Assembly: GCA_003505715.1 (NCBI GenBank)
Contig: DNXU01000513.1
Span: forward strand, 40,102-62,568
Origin: Cyanobacteria bacterium UBA8803
GTDB taxonomy: Bacteria; Cyanobacteriota; Cyanobacteriia; Cyanobacteriales; Coleofasciculaceae
Direction of reading: 5' to 3'
DNA: 22,467 nucleotides
This document shows, piece after piece, positions 9,303 to 17,087 of this stretch. Each line of letters begins with the position of its first letter. Positions within the stretch are counted from its first letter, which is position 1. A model generated the notes under the pieces. It saw only the letters and a list, made by a program, of their open reading frames with translations, ran no database searches and was not told the origin of the DNA. Made by a program: the position numbers and the translations under genes.

Positions 9303-9323
9303 TTCTCAAACTTAACGGAAGCG

Positions 9324-11906
9324 ATGCGCTCTTTAGTTTTCCCAATAATACCTATTCTATGGATAGGCTGGTTCACCCCCTCAGTTTATGCTCAAATTAG
9401 CCCAGACAAAACCCTCAGAAACAATTCAGTTGTTAATCAAGTTGGTCAAGAGTGGCAGATTCAAGCAGGAGAAACTGTAGGTAATAATTTATTTCACAGC
9501 TTGAATCAGTTCAATATCAGGACGGGGGAAATAGCCTATTTTATTAACAATAATACAGCTATCACCAATATTATTACTCGTGTCACGGGCGAGAGTAGCT
9601 CTAGTATTAATGGGATAATTAAAGCAGACGGGACAGCTAATATATTTTTAATCAATCCGAATGGCATTATCTTTGGCCCTCAAGCACAATTAAATATAGG
9701 TGGTTCATTTTTAGCAAGTACTGCTGATAGCATCCTCTTCTCTGATGGCAGTTTTTTCAGCGCAACTAACCCTCAAGTCCCACCTTTGCTAACTGTCAAT
9801 GTACCCCTAGGCTTACAATTTGGGTCAAATCCTGGCTCGATCGATGTTTCTGGTATAGGACATCCTTTGACAGTGAAAGGAAATCCTAGTACCGCTCCCC
9901 TAGAACGAAGCAGCAACAGGTCAGGACTAGAGGTAAAACCAGGTCATACCCTTGCTTTAATTGGTGGAGATGTTAATCTAAATGGTGGAATTTTAACAGG
10001 AGAAAGGGGACGGATTGAACTGGGTAGTATTGCTAATGGACAAGTAACTATCAATCCTATGAATCAAGGCTGGATATTGAGCTATCCAGAGGTGGAAAAC
10101 TATGGAGACATTCGCTTATATAATGCTGCATTACTCGACGCAAGTGGTGGTAGCGGTATCCAAATAGTAGGAAGACAGATAACTATGAGTGATGGCTCTC
10201 TCGCTTTTACTAACATTGAAGGCTCTTTGTCTGGAGGGGAGATTAACCTCTTCGCCTCAGATTTAATCGACTTGAGCGGGGACAATCCCAAAGGTATTCC
10301 TAGTGGATTAAGAACTCAAGCAGTTGCTGAAGGAAATGGGACTGATATTACAGTGAGCGCCCCAAATTTAATAATCAGAGGTGGAGCTAGCGTAGGTTCT
10401 TTTTCCTTCGATAAAGGCAGTAGCGGTGATATCAATATTCAAGTCGATCGAGATCTACAAATTAGGGGAGCATCCCCTTTTAGCAATCAGAGTCTCAGCG
10501 CTATTCGGTTGAGAAATTTTGGTGCGGGAAATGGTGGAAACATTACCATATTAACTAACCGCTTGCAGCTTATTGATGGCGGAATTATAGTAAATCAGAT
10601 TACAGATAGTGGGAATGGAGGTAATATCTCGCTGAAAGCTAATGATTCTGTGGAAATAATTGGCGTAAATCGCGTTAGTCCCTCATCAGAACGCATTCGT
10701 AGTGGTATTGGAGTAGGAATAATTGGTCTTGAAAGTACTGGAGATGTTGGTAATTTAACCATAAATACATCTAGATTAAGTGTTCGGGATGGCGGGCGTA
10801 TTTCTACTACTGTTTCAAGAAGTGGAGTCGGCGGAAATTTAACTATAAATTCCTCTCAATCTATTGAAGTGACTGGGTTTGATCGAGATACTTCACTAAT
10901 GAGTTTTATCGCCTCATCAGCTTTGGCTAATCTACCGATTCAAAGAATTTTAGAAATCAATTCACTACCTCATGAAAATGCTGGCACTGTAACTATTAAT
11001 ACGCCGAGATTAGTTGTTTTAAATCTCGGTATAGTTGGTGTAGAAAATCAAGGTTTTGGTAATGCAGGAGATCTTAATATAACAGCAGGTGATATTATCT
11101 TAGCTCGAGGAGGACGGATTAGTGCTGCTACTAGGTCTGGTGCAGGTGGCAATATTAATCTCAAACTAGTAGACTTCTTATTACTAAGAAATGGTAGCCA
11201 AATTACTGCCCAAGCTGGTGGTAGTGGCAACGGTGGTAATATTGCCATTGACTCACCGTTTATCATCGCAGTAAAAGCTGAAAATAGCGATATTATTGCT
11301 AATGCTGTGGCGGGAAATGGTGGCAATATCAACATTAAGAATACCGGAATTTTCGGACTAGTTTCCACCAGCGGTTCCCTCAATAATGCCTTCAGTGAAA
11401 TTAATGCTAGTTCTCAAACTGGCATTCAGGGACTTGTTACTATCAATAACCCGGAAGTAGATCCCACTTCCGGATTAATTAAATTACCAGAAGATGTAAC
11501 TGACTCGACTAACCGAGTAATTGTCGGTTGTGCCGCAGCTCAAGGAAATTCATTTACAATTACTGGGCGTGGTGGATTACCAGAAGATCCGACGGCAACG
11601 ATTCGCGGTCAAACAGTTTGGCGTGATTGGCAAGATTTTTCATTAGCCACGGAAGGATTGCATACCTCAGTGAATGGGAGTCAGTCTCCTCAGACCAATG
11701 ACCAATTACCAATGACCAATGCTGAAAATGCCTCATCCTTGATTAGCGATCGCACCACTCCTATAGTAGAAGCAACAGGTTGGGTAATCAATGAACAGGG
11801 AAATGTAACCCTAGTGGCTACTAAAACAAATCCTGATACATCAAGTTATAGAGTGAGTTTACCCAATTGTCACCAATTGTCATCTTTCGGCATACCCCAA
11901 TCATAA
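9324..11906 (+). CDS. Filamentous hemagglutinin-like two-partner secretion exoprotein (TpsA type)
   Basis: An 860-residue secreted protein predicted to form a right-handed beta-helix on the cell surface. The signal peptide is about residues 1-23 (ending SVYAQ). The TPS secretion domain follows, with NNLFHSLNQFNI (54-65) and the diagnostic NPNGIIFGP (111-119). The middle is made of short Gly/Asn-rich repeats such as GNGGNI and GAGGNI, typical of beta-helix turns. Near the C-terminus a single Cys (IVGCAAAQ) and TGRGGLPEDP match a motif common in cyanobacterial TPS exoproteins, followed by a closing GWVINEQGNVTLVAT segment. At 860 residues it sits at the short end for such proteins but appears complete. 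The outer-membrane transporter (TpsB) is not in the window. A heptad repeat interrupts the C-terminal part. Adhesion or aggregation is the usual role; the ligand is unknown. Confidence 0.92.
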   Translation: MRSLVFPIIPILWIGWFTPSVYAQISPDKTLRNNSVVNQVGQEWQIQAGETVGNNLFHSLNQFNIRTGEIAYFINNNTAITNIITRVTGESSSSINGIIKADGTANIFLINPNGIIFGPQAQLNIGGSFLASTADSILFSDGSFFSATNPQVPPLLTVNVPLGLQFGSNPGSIDVSGIGHPLTVKGNPSTAPLERSSNRSGLEVKPGHTLALIGGDVNLNGGILTGERGRIELGSIANGQVTINPMNQGWILSYPEVENYGDIRLYNAALLDASGGSGIQIVGRQITMSDGSLAFTNIEGSLSGGEINLFASDLIDLSGDNPKGIPSGLRTQAVAEGNGTDITVSAPNLIIRGGASVGSFSFDKGSSGDINIQVDRDLQIRGASPFSNQSLSAIRLRNFGAGNGGNITILTNRLQLIDGGIIVNQITDSGNGGNISLKANDSVEIIGVNRVSPSSERIRSGIGVGIIGLESTGDVGNLTINTSRLSVRDGGRISTTVSRSGVGGNLTINSSQSIEVTGFDRDTSLMSFIASSALANLPIQRILEINSLPHENAGTVTINTPRLVVLNLGIVGVENQGFGNAGDLNITAGDIILARGGRISAATRSGAGGNINLKLVDFLLLRNGSQITAQAGGSGNGGNIAIDSPFIIAVKAENSDIIANAVAGNGGNINIKNTGIFGLVSTSGSLNNAFSEINASSQTGIQGLVTINNPEVDPTSGLIKLPEDVTDSTNRVIVGCAAAQGNSFTITGRGGLPEDPTATIRGQTVWRDWQDFSLATEGLHTSVNGSQSPQTNDQLPMTNAENASSLISDRTTPIVEATGWVINEQGNVTLVATKTNPDTSSYRVSLPNCHQLSSFGIPQS
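11694..11721 (+). repeat. Heptad repeat (ACCAATG) inside a coding region
   Basis: Four tandem heptads (ACCAATG, ACCAATT, ACCAATG, ACCAATG) lie inside the exoprotein gene and encode part of QTNDQLPMTNAEN. They match the intergenic array type in this window and occupy the variable segment between two conserved C-terminal motifs. Confidence 0.85.
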
Positions 11907-11946
11907 AATCAGACTCTCCCGTACTTGTAGTGGAAAACGGCATTTT

Positions 11947-11967
11947 TGGTGATGGGTAATTGGTAAT
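11947..11967. repeat. Heptad repeats (GGTAAT type)
   Basis: Three heptads (TGGTGAT, GGGTAAT, TGGTAAT) are followed by TTACCCATTA, which can pair back as a small hairpin. This is the same repeat class as at 2550. Confidence 0.65.
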
Positions 11968-12055
11968 TCCTTACCCATTAAGCATTTAGCTTTATCAATT
12001 AGTTTTTCTTATCACCACATCTACCAGGAGAGCCTTTTTATCCTGCTTTGAGGAG

Positions 12056-12111
12056 CCTTACCTCCCATTCGCCAGCGGTCTCCTTAATGGGAGAGGGGGT
12101 AGGGGGTAAGG
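12056..12111. terminator. Stem-loop downstream of the exoprotein gene
   Basis: CTCCCATT (12062-12069) pairs with AATGGGAG (12086-12093), and the flanks CCTTAC (12056) and GTAAGG (12106) pair outside it. There is no T-run, so this may be a dispersed palindromic repeat rather than a true terminator. Confidence 0.35.
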
Positions 12112-12244
12112 GTGCAAGACCTAGTATTTAAAGGACACGATATTACCCTATAGCCTCATACCGAATCCTTAAGGAAGCTGGAATTGAGTCAAAATAAAAA
12201 GCACATACTCTTAAGAAAACTTACTACTTATACGTTCATCACTA

Positions 12245-12862
12245 ATGCCATCCAAGACTTTCATTGTACGCGCCCACGCCCGTACCATCTACAGCAAGCC
12301 AGTAACCTTTGTCTGTGCCAAATGCAACCAGGCTACTACTCGCGAGTGCTATCCCGGCACACCACCCAAATATTGCCTGAAATGTGCGCCGAAGAAGAAA
12401 ACCTCGGTTACCAGAGAATCTGAAAAGGGGATGTTCCACGCCACTCATTACTTGATTGCCAATAGCGGCCAAAAAACCGAAGTTTGCCTGGAAAAATCTC
12501 CAGAACCAGGGTGGTACTGGGTCAGAAGTGCTTTAGATTGGTTTAGTGGGGAGTCGATTATCCAGTACCACGACCAGCAGGGATTGCAAAGTCGAGGTGT
12601 GCCCCTAGTGGGTTACTCGCTGGAAACTCTACCTACTGGTGCGATCGCCCCCCCGCCTCCACCCCCTGCGGCTGTTGTGATTCCGACACAATCTTACAGC
12701 CTCCGACAGATGTGTAAGCGATTTAAGTGTTCCGATCGATTGCTGAGGAAAATGCGGGAATCTAAAGAGTTTACCCAATGGAGTAAATCCAGAGATCCAC
12801 AAGGGTTGACCTGGGAATATCGACAAGAAAAATACTTTCTTGTGGATAGTGTGACAGATTAG
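12245..12862 (+). CDS. Hypothetical protein: zinc ribbon plus C-terminal HTH-like region
   Basis: A 205-residue protein of unknown function. The N-terminus has C24-x2-C27 and C44-x2-C47, a zinc-ribbon-like knuckle pair, with an extra C35 between. A central segment (about 70-125) is rich in Trp and Tyr (PGWYWVRSALDWF). A six-proline linker follows near residue 138. The C-terminal region (about 152-200: YSLRQMCKRFKCSDRLLRKM, then WSKSRDPQGLTWEY) resembles a short helix-turn-helix or MerR-like recognition segment. The protein may therefore bind nucleic acid, but this is inferred. ATG 12245 is the first start after an in-frame stop at 12212, and no clear Shine-Dalgarno sequence precedes it. The gene stands alone between repeat-rich spacers. 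Confidence 0.8.
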   Translation: MPSKTFIVRAHARTIYSKPVTFVCAKCNQATTRECYPGTPPKYCLKCAPKKKTSVTRESEKGMFHATHYLIANSGQKTEVCLEKSPEPGWYWVRSALDWFSGESIIQYHDQQGLQSRGVPLVGYSLETLPTGAIAPPPPPPAAVVIPTQSYSLRQMCKRFKCSDRLLRKMRESKEFTQWSKSRDPQGLTWEYRQEKYFLVDSVTD

Positions 12863-13290
12863 CTGGATTTGAGTAATTGTACTAATTGTCCGGTGGGTTA
12901 GGCAAAAGCCGTAACCCACTATGTTCCAAAAAATAACAACGGTGCGTTCAACGCTTCGCTAACCCACCCTAAGATATCAAAATATCATTCTTAAGTTATA
13001 AACAGGCATAAATAATACTAATTAATCTATTAATTAGATATATAAACTTAATTCGAGTGGTTTCCCTAACCACCCTATAGGTTTTATATCAAATCCGTTT
13101 GATGATTCACATTGTAGAGACATTGCGGTGGAACGTCTTTAGAAGATTATACGTTGCCGACAAGGCAAATGATTAACCTGATTTAGGAATTGATATTAGA
13201 GCTGGATTCCCTATAATAATCCCCGCTTAGCCTCTTTCATTTAGAGATAAATATCTTCTTTATAGGAATTTTTTTTAGGGATGGCGAGTC
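12863..13290. other. 428-bp repeat-containing intergenic region
   Basis: No gene is seen. The left third holds a nested inverted repeat (12892-12968). The rest is AT-rich and must contain the promoter of the glycosyltransferase gene; no clear -35/-10 pair was found. Confidence 0.4.
12892..12968. repeat. Nested palindromic repeat (GGTGGGTTA/TAACCCACC)
   Basis: GGTGGGTTA at 12892-12900 can pair with GTAACCCAC at 12911-12919 (inner GGC/GCC) or with TAACCCACC at 12960-12968. The right half contains GGTGCGTTCAACGCTTCGCTAA, related to the palindromes at 14589 and 22438. It is a dispersed cyanobacterial palindrome type and may also end transcription of the preceding gene. Confidence 0.65.
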
Positions 13291-14526
13291 ATGAAAATCG
13301 ACCAAAAACTATTCTCTATTGCCACGATCAAAGATAGCTATCGGCCTTTAAAGATAGCCCAAGTAGCGCCTCCTTGGTTTTCCGTTCCCCCAAAACATTA
13401 TGGAGGTACAGAATCCGTCATCAGTAATCTTAGTGAAGAGCAAGTTAAGCAAGGACATCAGGTTACTGTGTTTGCCTCAGGAGACTCATATACGAGTGGC
13501 AATCTTAAATATTATCTCAAAAAATCGCTATCTGAGCAAGGAATTCCCTGGAGCGACCCTACTGAAGCATACTATCATCTCCTCAGCAGCTTTAGAGAAA
13601 TAAAACAACATGTCGAGGACTACGATATTGTCCATATCCATCTTTCCTCCGCCTCCGATTTAATTCTGTTTCAATTAGTCTCTCAACTCAAGGTTCCTCA
13701 TATCTGTACCCTGCACAGCAGATTTCCTTTTGACAGACGAGAAAAATATCGCGGGGAGGGTGATAAGTACTATTTTAGTTTTTCCGAAAATACTCCTTTG
13801 ATTGCAATTAGTAATAGAGCCAGAGAAAATGCTTTAAGAGAGTCCGGGCTACCTCTTAATGTCGTAGGTGTAATACCTCACGGTCTCCCAGATAACCAAT
13901 TTCTGTTTGGAGGAGACATCTCAGAAAGGCATAACCTGGTATGGATAGGTAGAATTACGAGGGATAAAGGCACGAAGTATGCCGTAGAAGCAGCTATCAA
14001 AGCTAAACGAAAAATTATTCTTGCCGGAATAGTAGACACCTATTTGCCTGAATCAGTCGATTACTTTTATCAAGAAGTTCTACCCTTAATAGAAGCCAAT
14101 CCAGATTATGCTGAATACATAGGGCCTGTAACCAATGGCGAAAGATTGAAATTGTTAAAAAGTGGCTTCTGCTTTTTAAATCCCATAGAATGGGAAGAAC
14201 CGTTTGGGCTAGTAATGATTGAAGCAATGGCTTGCGGTTGTCCTGTCATCTCTTATAAGAGAGGAGCAGCTCAAGAGTTAATCAAACCAGGAATAAATGG
14301 CGACTTTGCAGCATCTGTAGATGAAATGGTAGCCAAGATCGAAGCTGTCGGAAATAGCATTAATCGCCGACAAATGATTAGAGATACCTGGAATAATTAC
14401 TCAGTTACAACAATGGCGGAACGCTATGACATGAAATACAGAGAACTGATCGATACCCAAATAAAAGGGCAACTAGACCGTGCCTACTCTCTTTCAGGTC
14501 AATATCTAAAACTTACACACAGCTGA
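13291..14526 (+). CDS. GT4-family glycosyltransferase
   Basis: A 411-residue GT-B fold retaining glycosyltransferase that would transfer a sugar from a nucleotide-sugar donor to a glycan or lipid acceptor at the cytoplasmic face. The N-terminal half has QVAPPWFSVPPKHYGGTESV (25-44), including the acceptor-side GGTE loop, then HSRFPFDRREKY and VIPHGLPDNQF. The C-terminal half has the donor-site strand LVWIGRITRDKGT (216-228) and the E-x7-E pair E303/E311 in EPFGLVMIEA, followed by GCPVISYKRGAAQE. All key motifs are present and the length is normal. The start at 13291 is preceded by a GGCGAG-like sequence at 13284 and fits homologue N-termini; an out-of-frame ATG lies at 13281. No exopolysaccharide cluster is adjacent, so the acceptor is unknown. 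Confidence 0.93.
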   Translation: MKIDQKLFSIATIKDSYRPLKIAQVAPPWFSVPPKHYGGTESVISNLSEEQVKQGHQVTVFASGDSYTSGNLKYYLKKSLSEQGIPWSDPTEAYYHLLSSFREIKQHVEDYDIVHIHLSSASDLILFQLVSQLKVPHICTLHSRFPFDRREKYRGEGDKYYFSFSENTPLIAISNRARENALRESGLPLNVVGVIPHGLPDNQFLFGGDISERHNLVWIGRITRDKGTKYAVEAAIKAKRKIILAGIVDTYLPESVDYFYQEVLPLIEANPDYAEYIGPVTNGERLKLLKSGFCFLNPIEWEEPFGLVMIEAMACGCPVISYKRGAAQELIKPGINGDFAASVDEMVAKIEAVGNSINRRQMIRDTWNNYSVTTMAERYDMKYRELIDTQIKGQLDRAYSLSGQYLKLTHS

Positions 14527-14586
14527 CATTAAACCTAGACGCCGTTTACCTGACAGACGAATAATTTTTAAACAAAAGCAGTGGCA

Positions 14587-14642
14587 ATGGTGCGTTACGC
14601 GAAAGCTAACGCACCCTACTAATAGAGGCTGTGCGTAAGTCC
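14587..14642 (+). repeat. Dispersed palindromic element, right-end copy
   Basis: The palindrome GGTGCGTTA (14589) / TAACGCACC (14607) is followed by TAGAGGCTGTGCGTAAGTCC (14623-14642). An inverted near-copy occurs at 22412-22464. The arrangement palindrome plus conserved tail suggests the end of a mobile element or a MITE-like repeat. The hairpin lies about 60 nt after the glycosyltransferase stop and could terminate it. Confidence 0.7.
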
Positions 14643-15176
14643 TAAGGCTGGAAACTGCTCTCTCCCTCTCCCAAAGTCCCTCTTCCTATTTTCAATAGAA
14701 GGTTGCTGCCGAGCAATCTCGACTGTTTTAGTTAGTACTCCCCCAAGCTGAGCAATTAAATTGGAGGGGATCATTTTAACTAGGTCTGCTTGCAACCCCT
14801 GAGACAGTACCTTCAAGATTGCCCGGACGCGATGAATGGGTGATGGCACTGCCAAGATTTCTTCCAGCTTTTGGCTATAGTCCATGCGCTTCTGAAAGGC
14901 TTGCTGCCGTTCGGCATAGCTGGCGGGCGCGTAAAATTCCACCTCTCCGATCGCGTAGACTGAAGTACAGCTAAAATCAAAGGTTCCACCGACTGCTGCA
15001 CCAGGCCCAGCAAAATCGGCGTAAAACGGTTTTTGGATAATCAACGCACCCCGGCAATTAGGCTTCAAGGCGAGCAACCGTCCGCTTTTAAATAGGTCAA
15101 GGGGGACAGAAGTATAGCGGGACTTGGCTGAGTTGTGGGCAGTACTCTTAGAAGAGTGGTTGGTAGTAGAATGCAT
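14619..15176 (-). CDS. Conserved-looking hypothetical protein, 185 aa
   Basis: A soluble protein of unknown role. The N-terminus is Ser/Thr/His-rich (about 1-25), followed by a compact-looking domain (SVPLDLFKSGRLLALKPNCRGALIIQ, then FYADFAGPGAAVGGTFDF and VEFYAPASYAERQQAFQKR) and a helical part (about 90-165). Codon use and hydrophobic pattern look like a real gene. I recall no named family and see no catalytic motif. The last roughly 20 residues (GREQFPALGLTHSLY) read into the dispersed repeat at 14623-14642, so the stop codon is supplied by the element and the natural C-terminus may be altered. ATG 15176 gives the full conserved region. The gene lies between TGCGTAAGTCC (14632) and GGACTTATGCA (15235). 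Confidence 0.7.
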   Translation of the reverse strand: MHSTTNHSSKSTAHNSAKSRYTSVPLDLFKSGRLLALKPNCRGALIIQKPFYADFAGPGAAVGGTFDFSCTSVYAIGEVEFYAPASYAERQQAFQKRMDYSQKLEEILAVPSPIHRVRAILKVLSQGLQADLVKMIPSNLIAQLGGVLTKTVEIARQQPSIENRKRDFGRGREQFPALGLTHSLY

Positions 15177-15234
15177 GGCTCACCTTGACACCAGAAAATA
15201 GATTCCCTACTAAGCTGTATCTCTGACTGTCTTG

Positions 15235-15245
15235 GGACTTATGCA
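15235..15245 (-). repeat. GGACTTATGCA motif, candidate mobile-element end
   Basis: This matches 10 of 11 bases of the reverse complement of TGCGTAAGTCC found at 14632 and 18098. It is oriented inward toward the copy at 18098, as terminal inverted repeats would be. Confidence 0.4.
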
Positions 15246-15252
15246 GAAATTA

Positions 15253-15277
15253 GGGAATGGGGAATGGGGAATGGGGA
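15253..15277. repeat. Heptad repeats (GGGAATG)
   Basis: About 3.7 perfect tandem copies of GGGAATG. The reverse-complement form occurs at 18966-18994. Confidence 0.85.
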
Positions 15278-15479
15278 AGAGGAAGAGTTTTGGGAGCATG
15301 TCAACGATGAGAAGCCCTCATCCCTCCGGCAAATCACCCATAATACAACCTGTCGCAGGCCGGGTTTCGACTTCGCTCAACCCTAGAGCGCCATTACGCC
15401 AGTGGATGGACACCTAATTGTCAGATTGCGATCGCTCCATCGGCACTCAATGCGGACAGAGCTGCTTTCATCAATTAGG

Positions 15480-15905
15480 CTATTGTGCAGACTCTATTTC
15501 TTTTGGAGGGTGCATGAGTGCTGCTAACTTCTCTGTTTCCAGTCCAGTACTAAACCGAGAGTTTAACGTTAATAAAAGCTGCATATGGCTGCCGGAGGTC
15601 GCAATCTGCCAAACCGCTTCGTTGTGCTCGCTCATCAAAAGACGATAGTAGAGTTCGCGAATCATCATAGGTGCCAAGAAGGGAATATCCTCGGGCGTAT
15701 CCAGAAGCCGTGTGAGTCGGGTGGCACACTCAATTAACGGGGCATTTGCATCGCTCACGAATAAGCCTCTGACTGAACTTTCTTTCTTATCTGGACTGCG
15801 CTGGAGTTGGTCGATAATATCCCAAAGCCCAGTCGCGTCCAGGCTTAGCTTAAAGCATAGATACGGCTTATCTGGTGTCGCTTCGACAATATTTCCAGGG
15901 AAGAG
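15480..15905 (-). pseudogene. AraC-family regulator remnant (ligand-binding domain only)
   Basis: The frame from about 15905 down encodes GNIVEATPDKPYLC, RGLFVSDANAPLIECATRL and RLLDTPEDIPFLAPMMIREL. This is the characteristic N-terminal domain of AraC-type regulators (Pfam AraC_N type). The reading degenerates after SGSHMQ and stops at 15480 near LAALMH, where the first helix-turn-helix would begin, so the DNA-binding domain is missing. The true N-terminus is also missing: upstream of about 15905 the same frame is just the antisense of a cupin fragment. It was probably once the divergent activator of the cupin/SDR/hydrolase genes. A DNA-binding function is not possible in this form. Confidence 0.8.
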
Positions 15906-16175
15906 ATCTTTGAAGTCCTTGAAGGTAGATTTCGCTTTCACTGCGCGGGCGAAGAGTTTGAGGTCGGACCTGGAACATCGGTTGTGGTGCTCCGTAACAC
16001 CGTGCATGGATGGGTGAATCTTGGACTCGGAACAGCCCGGTTACTCTTCACCTTCGTACCCGGTGGGATCGACGAATTCTTCCCCCTAATCGGTCAAACG
16101 CCGCCCGAAGGTTGGACAGATCTGGGGCATCAGTACGACACTTTGATTGTTGGAGAACCCCTCTCCGTCAACTAA
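15897..16175 (+). pseudogene. 5'-truncated cupin-domain protein
   Basis: Read from 15900 the + strand encodes EEIFEVLEGRFRFHC, then GEEFEVGPGTSVVV, RNTVHGWVNLGLGTARLLFT and PGGIDEFF, ending with a stop at 16173. This is the C-terminal two thirds of a cupin_2 domain: EEIFEVLEG is the strand before the turn, and H (in NTVHGW) is the second-motif metal ligand. The first cupin motif (HxH) and the start are absent; upstream the DNA becomes the AraC remnant on the other strand. A GTG at 15984 could start only a short fragment. The junction at about 15895-15905 is a rearrangement breakpoint. Substrate unknown. Confidence 0.78.
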
Positions 16176-16184
16176 ATGGGCGTG

Positions 16185-16219
16185 GACTGGACGACGGCTC
16201 GTAAGTGGATCGTCCAGTC
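16185..16219. terminator. Perfect 10-bp stem-loop after the cupin remnant
   Basis: GACTGGACGA (16185-16194) pairs perfectly with TCGTCCAGTC (16210-16219) around a 15-nt loop, 10 nt after the cupin stop. No T-run follows, so it may be a terminator of another kind or an operator. Confidence 0.45.
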
Positions 16220-16406
16220 AGTCAATCTCAAATTGTAGAGAAATAGTCATGTCAAAAGCTCCAATGAATCAGAACATGAATTGAATGGAACTTATTCCCT
16301 AGCTGAAGATCGTAATTGATCGAAGAAATGTCGATGTAACACAATTTATCAACTGAGATTTGTCTAAGATTTTGAGAAGCTACCCGCAACCCAAGAAGGA
16401 GTGCAC

Positions 16407-16907
16407 ATGTTTTCCCGCGCAGGATACCTTTTTGTTGCCGTCGTCATCGCATGTTTATGTTTGATCGGAACTCCAACTATGAATGCCTCTGAAACAAAGA
16501 CCGAAGTGAACAAGCAACTGATTCAAGCAAGTTTCGATCGCTGGCGCGCCGGAACCGGCGGACCGTTCGATTTGCTTGCGGCTGATGCTACCTGGACAAT
16601 TACAGGAAATTCTCTAGTTGCTAAAGAATATGCGTCTCGCGACGAATTTCTGGACACGGTGATCAAACCGTTCAACGCCCGGTTGACCAAACCGCTATTT
16701 CCCACTATCCGCAGTTTATACAGCGAAGGTGACACAGTCATCGTGTTGTTTGATGGCGAAGCCACGGCATTTGACGGCAAGCCCTATCGCAACACCTACG
16801 CTTGGTTCATGGAGATGCGGGACGGAAAGATCGGCAAAGTCATCGCATTCTTTGACTCGATAACCTTCGATGAATTCTGGAGGCGCGTGCCGCCGCGCGA
16901 GAACTGA
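16407..16907 (+). CDS. Secreted SnoaL-like (NTF2-fold) protein
   Basis: A 166-residue protein with an N-terminal signal peptide or anchor (about 3-24, FVAVVIACLCLIG) followed by a single SnoaL/NTF2-like alpha+beta barrel. Typical signatures are the helix KQLIQASFDRWRAG, then LAADATWTITG, the strand DTVIVLFDGEATAFDGKPY and AWFMEMRDGKIGKVIAFFD. Members are small cyclases, isomerases or ligand-binding proteins; no catalytic set can be assigned here. ATG 16407 is preferred over GTG 16401 because AAGGAG (16396-16401) lies 5 nt before it. It sits between the cupin remnant and the SDR gene on the same strand and was probably part of one acquired cluster. No HIP1 octamer was seen in the 15.44-18.46 kb stretch around it. 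Confidence 0.87.
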   Translation: MFSRAGYLFVAVVIACLCLIGTPTMNASETKTEVNKQLIQASFDRWRAGTGGPFDLLAADATWTITGNSLVAKEYASRDEFLDTVIKPFNARLTKPLFPTIRSLYSEGDTVIVLFDGEATAFDGKPYRNTYAWFMEMRDGKIGKVIAFFDSITFDEFWRRVPPREN

Positions 16908-17054
16908 TAGAACATTACGACTTGCAGTGTACCGATCTTACGTTGAACCTGTTGAGAACCAGGTGCCTGAAACCCTGCTTTTTCGTTACTGATCTCTGTA
17001 CTAAATGATTTAGAGTTTAACTGGTACGTCTCAATGAGACTGAAAACTGCTTTT

Positions 17055-17081
17055 TGAAACACCTATCCAGCAGGTGTTTCA
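17055..17081. terminator. Perfect 10-bp stem-loop between SnoaL and SDR genes
   Basis: TGAAACACCT (17055-17064), a 7-nt loop and AGGTGTTTCA (17072-17081) form a strong hairpin. A run of T precedes rather than follows it on this strand, so on the + strand it is hairpin-like but not a textbook terminator. Confidence 0.5.
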
Positions 17082-17087
17082 GCCTTA

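Larger units (their letters stand above)
8955..9323. other. 369-bp AT-rich intergenic region
   Basis: No gene is visible. It must hold the end of the kinase transcript and the promoter of the hemagglutinin-type gene. A short inverted repeat (GAATA/TATTC around GCAGG, near 8974) follows the kinase stop but is weak as a terminator. The notable elements are the palindrome at 9121 and the TATAAT at 9297, listed separately. Confidence 0.4.
11907..12244. other. 338-bp intergenic region
   Basis: No gene is supported. It contains heptads at 11947-11967 and a hairpin at 12056-12111 (listed separately). Open frames here lack starts, ribosome sites or recognisable protein character. Confidence 0.45.
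15177..15479. other. 303-bp repeat-rich spacer
   Basis: It holds an element-end-like motif at 15235, GGGAATG heptads at 15253-15277 and a short GGGTT/AACCC palindrome at 15362-15383 of the REP-like type frequent in cyanobacteria. One HIP1 site lies at 15427. No gene is supported. Confidence 0.5.

Noticed and set aside
11048..11383. 111-codon - strand frame inside the exoprotein gene
   Set aside because: A Pro/Leu-rich shadow produced by the Gly/Asn repeats of the + strand gene.
12056..12111. Riboswitch or small RNA
   Set aside because: Only a simple hairpin with no conserved aptamer features, so a dispersed repeat or terminator is the simpler reading.
15900..16007. N-terminal 36 codons of the 15480-16007 - strand frame as part of an AraC protein
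   Set aside because: The + strand here encodes clear cupin sequence, so the - strand reading is an antisense shadow.
16010..16204. Additional + strand frame across the cupin remnant
   Set aside because: It lies out of frame with the cupin reading and is Arg-rich and unlike a protein.
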